Assembly: GCA_015075175.1 (NCBI GenBank)
Contig: JABTUV010000004.1
Location: forward strand, 1 to 64,000
DNA: 64,000 nt
Reading direction: 5' to 3'
Source: a bacterium
Lineage (GTDB): Bacteria > Hinthialibacterota > Hinthialibacteria > H5-UNCL2
Shown: one piece after another, positions 56,846-64,000 of the stretch
How positions within the stretch are numbered: position 1 is the first letter of the stretch
How the letters are laid out: each line of letters opens with the position of its first letter
Translations under genes and position numbers: made by a program
The notes under the pieces: generated by a model
The model's database searches: none
What the model was told of the DNA's origin: nothing
What the model saw: the letters and a program-made list of their open reading frames with translations, nothing else

Positions 56846-57313
56846 ATGGACCTCCGATTCAAGCTGAACGGACGAGAGCAAAGCGTGTCCATCGCCCAGG
56901 ACCGGCGGCTCTTGTGGGTTCTGCGCGGCGAGCTGGGCCTTGTGGGCTGCAAGTACGGATGCGGCGAGGGATACTGCGGCGCTTGCACCGTGATCGTGGA
57001 CGGCGCGGCGGTGCGAGCCTGTCAGTTCCCCGCCCGCGAGGCGGCCGGGCGCGAGGTGCTCACCATCGAGGGCCTGGCCAAGGACGGCAAATTGCACCCC
57101 CTGCAACAAGCGTTCATGGAGCACGACGCATTGCAGTGCGGCTTCTGCACGCCGGGGATGATTCTCGCCGCATACAGCTTTCTCCTGAACAACCACAAGC
57201 CGGATCGCAAGGCGATTATCGCGGCGATGGAAGGCAACCTGTGCCGGTGCGGGTCATACGTGCGCATCGTCGCGGCGATCCAGGCGGCGGCCCGCCGGAT
57301 GTACGGAGGTTAG
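56846..57313 (+). CDS. molybdenum hydroxylase small subunit (two [2Fe-2S] clusters)
   Basis: A 155-residue electron-transfer subunit of the xanthine dehydrogenase/aldehyde oxidase family, closest in style to isoquinoline-1-oxidoreductase alpha. The ATG at 56846 follows AGGAGGAG. The plant-type ferredoxin cluster ligands are CKYGCGEGYCGACTV with a later CQF, and the second cluster is QCGFCTPGM and LCRCGSYVRIV. Length is typical (about 155). The Mo subunit begins 7 bases downstream. There is no FAD subunit gene, again as in the IorAB type, where electrons go to a cytochrome or membrane acceptor. Confidence 0.95.
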   Translation: MDLRFKLNGREQSVSIAQDRRLLWVLRGELGLVGCKYGCGEGYCGACTVIVDGAAVRACQFPAREAAGREVLTIEGLAKDGKLHPLQQAFMEHDALQCGFCTPGMILAAYSFLLNNHKPDRKAIIAAMEGNLCRCGSYVRIVAAIQAAARRMYGG

Positions 57314-57319
57314 CCAAGA

Positions 57320-59479
57320 TGCAAGACGAAAACTATGACTACATGCAACTGGACTTTGTCGATCTGGACGCGCCGCCGCCGATTACGCGACGGGACTTCT
57401 TCAAGTTCGCCGCCGGCGGGATCGTCGTTTATTTCGCGGCGGGAGAATTGACTCTTGCGCAGGAGGGCGGGCGTCGCGGTTTTCGACCGCAACTGCCGGA
57501 CGACTTCAACGCTTTTCTCCTGATCGGGGAGAATGGGCGCGTCTCCTGCTTTACGGGAAAGATCGAGATGGGGCAGGGAATCATCACGTCGCTGGCGCAG
57601 ATGCTGGCGGACGAGCTGGACGTGCCGGTGGCGTCGGTGGACATGGTGATGGGCGATACGGACCTGTGTCCGTGGGACATGGGGACGTTCGGTTCGATGT
57701 CCACGCGTCTTCGGCCCTCCGTTGCGGGCGGCGGCGGCGGAGGCGCGCGGCGTGCTCCTGCAACTGGCCGCGGAGGAGTGGCAGGTTCCCGTCTCACAAT
57801 TGAAGACGGACCAGGGTGCGGTGGTGGACTCGCTTCAACCTGACCGGCGCAGGAGCTACGCGGAGCTGACGAAGGGAAAGAAGATCGAGCGCCGGCTCAC
57901 CGAAAAGGCGGTACTGGAAAGGCGTCGGACTTCAGCATCGTCGGAAGTCCATGCTGCGCACCGACTCCGAGGCCAGGTGACGGGCCGGGCGCGGTTCGCC
58001 GGCGACATTCTCTTCCCCGACATCAAGTACGCGAGGATTCTGCGTCCGCCGGCGCACGGCGCGACGCTGCGGAGCGTGGATACGTCGGCCGCGGAAGCGC
58101 TCGAGGGTGTGCAGGTGGTGAGAGACGGGGACTTCGTCGCGGTCCTTGCGGACCATCCCGAGCTGGCGGAAAAGGCGCTTTCCCAAATCAAGGCTGACTA
58201 TGACAGGCCATCCAATACGGTGGATGACAAGTCTATATTCGATCATATTTTGAAGGCTGAAAGTCGAGGCAACACGGTAGCGCGGGGCGGGGACCTGGAG
58301 ACGGGCCGCGGCAAGGCGGTCAAGGTCGTCGAGAAGACGTATCTCAACAGTTACGTGGCGCACGCGCCGATGGAACCGCATACGGCGGTCGCCAAGTTTG
58401 ACGCGGACCGGATCACGGTGTGGGCCTCGACGCAGCGGCCGTTCGGACTGAAGGACGAGGTTGCGCAGGCGCTGGGGATGCCGGCGGAGAAGGTACGCGT
58501 GATCACGCCGTTCGTGGGCGGCGGGTTCGGGGGCAAGTCGCGGAACCTGCAGGCGGTGGAGGCGGCGCGGCTGGCCAAGCTGTCGGGCAAGCCCGTGCAG
58601 GTAGCCTGGACGCGCGCGGAGGAATTCTTTTACGACACGTTCCGGCCCGCGGCGGTCGTTAAGATCAGCGCGGGCATGTCGGTGGATGCTCGAATCGCGT
58701 TCTGGGATTACGGCGTATACGCGGCGGGGCAGCGCGGCTCGGAGCAGTTTTATGACATACCGCACCACCAGACGGTCGTATACGGGGCGGGATGGAGCGG
58801 CGGGGGCGGCGTGCATCCCTTCGGCACGGGGGCGTGGCGCGCGCCGGCGAACTATACCAACACGTTTGCGCGCGAGTCGCATATCGACCTGCTGGCGGCG
58901 GCGGCGGGTGTTGATTCACTCGAGTTCAGGTTTAAGAATCTCAAGGACGAGCGCATGATTGGAGTGTTGAAGGCGGCGGCCGAGAAGTTCGGGTGGAAGC
59001 CGGGCAAGGCGCCGAGCGGGCGCGGCTGGGGGATCGCGCTGGGTATTGATGCGGGGACGTATGTCGCCCACATGGCTGAAGTCGAGGTGGACAGGAGTAC
59101 GGGAGCGATCCGCGTCCAACGCGTAGTTTGCGCGCAGGACATGGGACTTTCGATCAATCCCGAGGGCGCGCGCATTCAGATGGAAGGCTGTATCACGATG
59201 GGGCTGGGATACGCGCTGGCGGAAGAGATTCACTTTACCGGCGGCGAGATTCACGATCTCAATTTTGACACGTATGAAATTCCACGATTTTCGTGGCTGC
59301 CGGAAATCGAGACGGTGGTCTTGGACAAGCGCGAGGCGGCGGCGCAGGGAGGAGGGGAGCCGGCGATCATCTGCATGGGCGCGGTAGTTGCCAACGCGGT
59401 CTTCGACGCCTGCGGGGCGCGGGTGCTGCAACTGCCGATGACGCCGGAGCGGGTCAAGGCGGCGCTGGCGGGGGGATGA
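57320..59479 (+). CDS. molybdenum hydroxylase large (Mo-pterin) subunit with TAT signal, one frameshift
   Basis: A 720-codon catalytic subunit of the IorB/aldehyde-dehydrogenase type. A twin-arginine signal (ITRRDFFKFAAGGIVVY, residues about 21-37) points to export with its Fe-S partner. Mo-pterin regions are GKIEMGQGIITSLAQMLADE, FVGGGFGGKSRN, GAWRAPANYTNTFARES and the catalytic glutamate in GGGEPAIICMGAVVANAVF. A one-base loss near 57705 breaks the frame; the expected joint reads STRVFGPPLRAAAAEARG. It oxidises an aldehyde or N-heterocycle by hydroxyl insertion; the substrate is unknown. It forms an operon with the small subunit. Confidence 0.9.
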
Positions 59480-59489
59480 TGCGCGCGCT

Positions 59490-60092
59490 TCAACGCCGCC
59501 GCAGGTACTTGGGCGTCCAGGCGAGCGAGCCGGCCAGCGCGCAAAGCGTGTCCTTGTGGGCGTCCCACATGTCGCCCTGCTGACCGTTGAACGCCTCGGC
59601 GAAATCGGGCGCCAAGAAGAGGGCCACGCCCCACTCGAACCACTCGTAGCATTGGCCCGTCGCCACGATGACCATGAGGGCGAGGATGAAACTGCGGCGT
59701 CGGCCGGCGGAATGCGTCCCTGCAAAGTACTCCGCGACGGCGGGCGTGAGGCAGACGCCGTACAGTGCGTGAACGAGTCGATCGAAGTGGTTTCTCTCCC
59801 AGCCCATCGCCTGGTTGAGCAAGAATCCAAGCGTGTTCTGGAGCCAGGCGTCGTAGGGAACGAACGAGTACAGCCAGCGCGCGGCGAAAGCGTGGACAGC
59901 GATGAAGACGCAAACCAGCACAAAATTGGCGTCACCGATGGGCCGTCGCCGCGCGTAAGTCCACAAGGCGACGATTGCCAGGAGGGTGAGGAGGCTGTGC
60001 AGCGCCTGTTCGCAAGGCCACGGCGGTTTCACCCACGTGGCAAGGAAGATCATGCCGACGAGAATGAGTGCGCTGCGTTTCGCGGCGTTCAT
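59490..60092 (-). CDS. DUF2238 (YjdF-type) integral membrane protein
   Basis: A 200-residue protein with about five or six transmembrane helices (ALILVGMIFLATWV, ALHSLLTLLAIVALWTY, NFVLVCVFIAVHAFAARWLY, FILALMVIVATGQCYEWFEW). Family motifs are GWERNHFDRLVHALYG, GQCYEWFEWGVALF and GQQGDMWDAHKDTLCALAG, the most conserved parts of DUF2238, with Asp, His and Trp in or near the membrane. Function unknown. It converges on the hydroxylase operon with 10 bases between stops and lies just downstream of tRNA-Pro. Confidence 0.9.
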   Translation of the reverse strand: MNAAKRSALILVGMIFLATWVKPPWPCEQALHSLLTLLAIVALWTYARRRPIGDANFVLVCVFIAVHAFAARWLYSFVPYDAWLQNTLGFLLNQAMGWERNHFDRLVHALYGVCLTPAVAEYFAGTHSAGRRRSFILALMVIVATGQCYEWFEWGVALFLAPDFAEAFNGQQGDMWDAHKDTLCALAGSLAWTPKYLRRR

Positions 60093-60142
60093 GGAAGACC
60101 CGCGGGAAAGATGCGACCTTTTTCGGGCGGGGTCGGCGCGGC

Positions 60143-60219
60143 TGGTCGGGGTGGCCGGACTCGAACCGGCGGCTTCCTGCTCCCAAAGCAGGCGCGCTGA
60201 CCAACTGCGCTACACCCCG
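60143..60219 (-). tRNA. tRNA-Pro (UGG), CCA encoded
   Basis: Acceptor CGGGGTG/CACCCCG, discriminator A, encoded CCA (60143-60145). The anticodon arm CCTGC-TTTGGGA-GCAGG reads TGG; the T-arm is GCCGG-TTCGAGT-CCGGC. Confidence 0.96.
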
Positions 60220-60355
60220 CGCGGACGCGTTAGTTGTATCACGAACGGCGGGCATGTGCAAGGCGGGGGCAGGCGGGGTTGCAGCCGTACAAACTCACGG
60301 CTGCAAATCGCGCGCAAGTGCTCCAGGCGGTCGCCGCGGTTGCGCGGAGGCTGAG

Positions 60356-60513
60356 CTGTCATTTCGACCGAAGCACACTGTCATTTCGACCGAAGCACAC
60401 TGTCATTTCGACCGAAGCACGCTGTCATTTCGACCGAAGGGAGAAATCTTACCCGCCGCCACCCCGGCTCGAGCCCGCGGCAGGAGATTCCTCCCTTCGG
60501 TCGAAATGACAGA
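60356..60513. repeat. dispersed palindromic repeat with tandem heads (copy E)
   Basis: Four 22-base head units (TGTCATTTCGACCGAAGCAC) precede the full palindrome, whose reverse arm ends at 60513. It is flanked by CACGGCTGCAAATCGCGCG (60300) upstream and ATCTGCACCCGGCAGG (60538) downstream, both resembling flanks of copies A and B. Confidence 0.85.
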
Positions 60514-60593
60514 TCCGCCGTCAAGGGCAAGAAATTCCATCTGCACCCGGCAGGCGCCGGTTGCGCGGAGGCGAGCCGCCGCCGTCCGGAGGG

Positions 60594-61316
60594 TTAGGAG
60601 AGCCCCAGCGCCTTTTTTTGCAGCAGGAAGAGCGAGCGCATGCCGCTCTCGGCCAGCTCCAACATGCGCAAGTGCTCCTCGTGCGTGAACGGCGCCCCCT
60701 CCGCGGTACCCTGGATCTCGATGAATTTGCCCGCTTCGGTCATCACCACGTTCATGTCCACGGAAGCGGCACTGTCTTCGCGATAGGAAAGATCCAGCAC
60801 GGGCACGCCGTCGCAGATTCCCACCGACACCGCGGCGACTAATCCCGTCATGGGCCACGTATCGATCAACTTGTTCTCCTTCATGAAGGTCAAGGCGTCA
60901 TGGAGCGCGACCGCGGCGCCGGTAATGCTGGCGGTGCGCGTGCCGCCGTCGGCCTGCAGCACGTCGCAGTCGATCCAGATGGTGCGTTGGCCGATGCGAC
61001 CCAGATCGACGACCGCCCTCATGCAGCGGCCCAGAAGGCGCTGGATTTCGTGGGTGCGCCCGCCCACCTTGCCCTGCGTCGATTCGCGCGGAACCCGCTG
61101 GCGGCAGGACTTGGGCAGCATCCCGTACTCGCCCGTGATCCAGCCGGTCCCCGAGCCGACCAGCCACGGCGGCACGCGGTCCTCCAGGCTGGCCGTGCAC
61201 AACACGCGCGTCTTGCCGAACTCGATCAGCGCCGAGCCTTCGGCGAACTCGATGAAGTTGCGCGTGATCTTGACCGGCCGCAGCTGATGCGGCAGCCGCC
61301 CGTCGGGTCTTGCCAT
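60594..61316 (-). CDS. rph: ribonuclease PH
   Basis: A 240-residue phosphorolytic 3'-to-5' exonuclease that trims tRNA 3' ends. It opens [20 protein letters not shown]. Conserved marks are [77 protein letters not shown] and [21 protein letters not shown]. The length is that of the family. It lies 55 bases after recN on the same strand, so it is probably the last gene of the uvrC-DUF374-recN-rph run. Confidence 0.97.
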   Translation of the reverse strand: MARPDGRLPHQLRPVKITRNFIEFAEGSALIEFGKTRVLCTASLEDRVPPWLVGSGTGWITGEYGMLPKSCRQRVPRESTQGKVGGRTHEIQRLLGRCMRAVVDLGRIGQRTIWIDCDVLQADGGTRTASITGAAVALHDALTFMKENKLIDTWPMTGLVAAVSVGICDGVPVLDLSYREDSAASVDMNVVMTEAGKFIEIQGTAEGAPFTHEEHLRMLELAESGMRSLFLLQKKALGLS

Positions 61317-61370
61317 GATTCCTCCAACTCATCCTTACTCATAATCTCAATCTTAAACTTGCTCTCACTC

Positions 61371-63108
61371 TTATTGCCTCTCGCGCCGTTCCTGCCCGGC
61401 CAGTTCCAGCATCTCGCGCGCCATCCGGACGGCCGTCTTCGAGTCGATCGACGAGCCAAGCAGGCGCACAATCTCACCTACTTTCTCTTTTCCGTCCAGT
61501 GCGGAAATGCGCACGACCGTGCCCTTGCCGGCGCGCTCTTTGTCGACGAAGAGGTTGTAATCCGCGCGCGCGGCGATGCCGGGCATGTGGGTGATGCACA
61601 GTACCTGGTGGTGTAGAGCGAGGGCGGCCAACTTGCGCGCGACGACCTCGCCGATCCGGCCGCCGATGCCGGCGTCGATCTCGTCGAAGATCATAGTGGG
61701 AATGCGGGCGGAGCGGGCCAAGACGGTCTTGATGGCGAGCATGACGCGGGAGATTTCGCCGCCGGAGGCGACTTGGCGCAGGGGCGCCGGCTGCGTGCCG
61801 TAGTTGACGGCCAGGCGAAATTCCGCCTGCTCGATGCCCGTTGCAAAGAGACGAACACGCCGGCCGACTTCAACTTCCACACCGTCGGGATCGTCCGTGG
61901 AATCGAGCTCGATCTTGAACTGAGCGTCGGGCATTCCCAGGAGGCGGATTTCGGCGGTAATCGCCCGGGTCAGCGCGGCGGCGACTTTGGCGCGCCGCCG
62001 CGACAGCTCGAGGGCCTGCTGGCCAGGCGCTGCTCCAGCCGGGACAGGGAGGTTCGCAGTTCCCTGCCGTCGCTCGTCGGAGTGCTCCAGGCTGTCCAAT
62101 CGGGCGCGCGCTTCGGTGATAGTACTGGAGCACGCGATCCAGGCCGCCGCCGCGCTTGTGCGCCAGGCCGGAGAGGACGCAGACGTTCTTCGGCAAAGAG
62201 CAGGCGTTGAGGATCGGCCTCCAGTTGTTCGGCGTAATCGAACATGCGCGGGCGATGTCGTCCAGATAGCCGCGCGCGGACAGGACGTCGTCGACCATCC
62301 AGCGGCAGGAGGCGTCCAGGGCGACCATGCCGTCCACGATGCGTTCCAGTTGGGAGAGGCGCGCCAGGGATGCCGCCGTCGCCGGACTCGTCGCCCTCCA
62401 CCAGCCGATGGATGGAAGCGGCGGCGGCGCGCAGTTCTCGACGTGGCGCAGGCGTTCGATCTCCTCGCGCAACGACTCGATCTCGTTCGGATCGTCGATG
62501 GCGGCTTTCTCGATCTCATCGACCTGGAAGGAGAGCAGGTCCAGTTCGCGCGCGGCCGCCTGGTCGCTCTCCAGCGCAGCGATGTCGTCCCGGAGGCGCC
62601 GGCGGGTGGCGTACAGCCTCGACTTCGCCTCGCGCGTCCTCCAGTTTCGCCGTAGGCGTCCAGGAAGCGCAAGTAGAAGTCGGGGCGCATGGAGCGATTG
62701 ATGCCGTGCTGGCCGTGCACGTCCACCAGCAGGTCGCCGAGTTCGCCAGCGTTTTCAGGACCACGGGGAGCCGTTGACGAAGCAGCGGAGGGCCGGAGGC
62801 GGCGACGGTGCGGCGCACGATGAGCCTGGCCGTCGGCGCTCCAGGCCCGACCGGGAGAGCAGGGCCTCGATGCTCCTGCCCGGCTCGCGCGTGGGAATGT
62901 ACTCGAAGACGGCTTCGACGCTGGCGGAGTCCGCCCCTTCGCGCACCAGGTTGGGACTGGCGCGTTCGCCCAGCACCAGCGAGAGCGCCTCCAGGAGGAT
63001 GGTCTTGCCCGCGCCGGTTTCGCCGGTAATGGCGACCAGGCCCGGCTCAAACTCCAGGTCGGCTTCGGCGATCAACACGAAGTTTCTAATCCGCAGGAAC
63101 TTCAGCAT
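61371..63108 (-). CDS. recN: DNA repair protein RecN, several frameshifts
   Basis: An SMC-like ATPase of about 579 codons acting in double-strand break repair. The ATG at 63108 opens MLKFLRIRNFVLIAEADLEF. Walker A is ITGETGAGKTILLEAL. The C-terminal lobe has RQVASGGEISRVMLAIKTVL (signature), TMIFDEIDAGIGGRIGEVVARKL (Walker B/D-loop) and VLCITHMPGIAARADYNLFV. The central coiled-coil part (about 62000-62870) is broken by five or more one-base shifts, whereas both ends are clean. Total length agrees with the family, so consensus errors are likely. The start overlaps the end of the DUF374 gene by 23 bases. Confidence 0.93.
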
Positions 63109-63760
63109 GGGGGCGGTCCCAGTAACGTTCGGCACGCAGGGTGAGCGCTGCGAGGGCGCGTTCCAGCTGGACGCGTTTCTCTTCCAGGCGCCGTTTGTCG
63201 CAACCGGAGGGTACTTCAATCGGCGCGCCGATCAAGAGGATTCCTTGGCCGTAGCCGCGGGGGAGGAGGAACCGGTCCCAGCTCTTCAGGCGCCAGGCGG
63301 GCCGGCAGTCGAAGGTCATGGGGAGGATGGCGGCGCCGGAGAGCGAGGCGAGTTCGATGATGCCGCCCTGTACGACTTCGCGGGGGCCGCGAGGGCCGTC
63401 CACGGTGAGGGCGCCGGGCCGGCCCTCGCGCACGCGGCGGGCCAGCGCCGCCAGCGCCGGAACCCCGCCGCGCGAGCTGGAGCCGCGCACCGCCTCGTGT
63501 CCGAACCAGCGCATGATCCGCGCGATGTACTCGCCGTCGCGGTTCCGGCTCACCATCACGCTCGCGCCCCGCAACAGCGGGCAGTAGCAGAGATACAGCA
63601 GCCGGCTGTGCCAGAAGGCGTAGACCACGGGCCGGCCCGCGTCCCGCAATTGCGTCAGGCGCTCCGCTCCCTGTGTTTGCACGCGCACAAACCGGCACAG
63701 CAGCCAGACCACGAGAGGTCCGAGCGTGGAAGCGAGCAGGCAGTAAAGGCGGTGCTTCAT
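63086..63760 (-). CDS. DUF374 lysophospholipid-acyltransferase-like protein
   Basis: A 224-residue membrane-associated acyltransferase-family protein. The N-terminal hydrophobic helix is LYCLLASTLGPLVVWLLCRF. DUF374 motifs are VYAFWHSRLLYLCYC, VMVSRNRDGEYIARIMRWFG, RGSSSRGGVPAL and LTVDGPRGPREVVQGGII. The FWHSRL histidine occupies the place of the acyltransferase HxxxxD His. Likely role in lipid or lipid A-like envelope assembly; the substrate is unknown. It overlaps uvrC by 4 bases (ATGA) and recN by 23, so it is translationally coupled. Confidence 0.92.
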   Translation of the reverse strand: MKHRLYCLLASTLGPLVVWLLCRFVRVQTQGAERLTQLRDAGRPVVYAFWHSRLLYLCYCPLLRGASVMVSRNRDGEYIARIMRWFGHEAVRGSSSRGGVPALAALARRVREGRPGALTVDGPRGPREVVQGGIIELASLSGAAILPMTFDCRPAWRLKSWDRFLLPRGYGQGILLIGAPIEVPSGCDKRRLEEKRVQLERALAALTLRAERYWDRPHAEVPAD

Positions 63761-64000
63761 GGGGCGCGCCGGGCGCCTTGCGCCAATTGAGCATGGATGC
63801 GTTGGGCCAGTTGGACCGAAATGCCGGGAACGCGGGCGATCTCGCCCGGGGTGGCGCGCGACAGTCCCTCCAGCGAGCCGAAGTGGCGGATGAGGCGCAG
63901 CTTGCGCGCACGCCCGACGCCGGGAACGGCGTCCAGGGTCGAGGCCTCGGTCAAGCGACGGCGCAGCGCGCGATGGTAGGTGACGGCGAAGCGGTGGGCT
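63757..64000 (-). CDS. uvrC: excinuclease ABC subunit C, C-terminal end (partial)
   Basis: Only the last 80 residues lie in the window: AHRFAVTYHRALRRRLTEAS followed by two helix-hairpin-helix units (LDAVPGVGRARKLRLIRHFG, ATPGEIARVPGISVQLAQRI). RFAVTYHRxLR is the conserved lead into the C-terminal HhH domain of UvrC, the dual-incision nuclease of nucleotide excision repair. The gene continues beyond the right edge. Its stop overlaps the DUF374 start by 4 bases. Confidence 0.9.
   Translation of the reverse strand, partial: AHRFAVTYHRALRRRLTEASTLDAVPGVGRARKLRLIRHFGSLEGLSRATPGEIARVPGISVQLAQRIHAQLAQGARRAP

Overview
The window is a high-GC (about 65-70% by eye) bacterial chromosome segment, probably from a metagenome assembly. 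TAT-exported Gfo/Idh/MocA oxidoreductases, a PmoA-like (DUF6807) protein, a ThuA-domain protein, an SUMF1-domain protein, a dockerin-bearing secreted subtilase, a signal-peptide Ni-superoxide dismutase and large secreted propellers together suggest a polysaccharide-degrading, planctomycete-like or candidate-phylum lineage (Planctomycetota, Hydrogenedentota, Sumerlaeota or similar). I see no rRNA and cannot fix the phylum. Many genes, including housekeeping ones (glnD, recN, aspartate-type aminotransferase, lipBA), carry single-base frameshifts that cluster in some zones and are absent from others. I read most as consensus errors and annotate those genes as one locus each.

Layout. 1-9.5 kb: partial ABC ATPase, a coupled Gfo/Idh/MocA plus SUMF1 pair, a secreted subtilase, and a convergent hybrid histidine kinase. 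9.8-12.1 kb: nagB, a GT2 glycosyltransferase, and mscL with a zinc-ribbon tail. 12.2-16.3 kb: dispersed repeats, a 13 x 17 bp minisatellite, a beta-helix remnant and a large kelch-type secreted protein. 16.5-24.1 kb: Ni-SOD, a FecR-like membrane protein, tRNA(CAU), ndk, an aminotransferase, a VWA membrane protein and an MFS transporter. 24.2-26.5 kb: a GC-rich tandem array split by an IS4-family element. 26.6-30.6 kb: a propeller protein and glnD.

The accessory core is 30.9-43.8 kb. On the minus strand two Rhs polymorphic-toxin cassettes lie in series: Rhs-B with a His-rich toxin and a DUF4275-like putative immunity protein, then Rhs-A with a SitA6/DUF2380-like toxin and a double-CxxCG SitI6-like putative immunity protein. 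A third Rhs core scrap follows. Both toxin-coding ends are split by the same IS3-family (IS407-type) element with 4-bp target duplications; removing copy 1 on paper restores an uninterrupted Rhs-toxin reading frame. Next to this, a XamI-type restriction-modification cassette sits inside thrC between direct repeats of about 325 bp made of thrC sequence.

44.4-48.1 kb: the pfkB-hom-thrC operon, hpt, tRNA-Leu, and an intergenic region with two consensus DnaA boxes and a perfect parS, a candidate replication origin. 48.5-51.1 kb: a LipB-LipA fusion and an agmatinase-family enzyme. 51.4-55.1 kb: a PmoA-like / Gfo-Idh-MocA / ThuA cluster. 55.1-59.5 kb: MarR regulator, a PhnX-like HAD protein lacking the Schiff-base lysine, and a two-subunit molybdenum hydroxylase. 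59.5-64 kb: a DUF2238 membrane protein, tRNA-Pro, and a tight uvrC-DUF374-recN-rph run.
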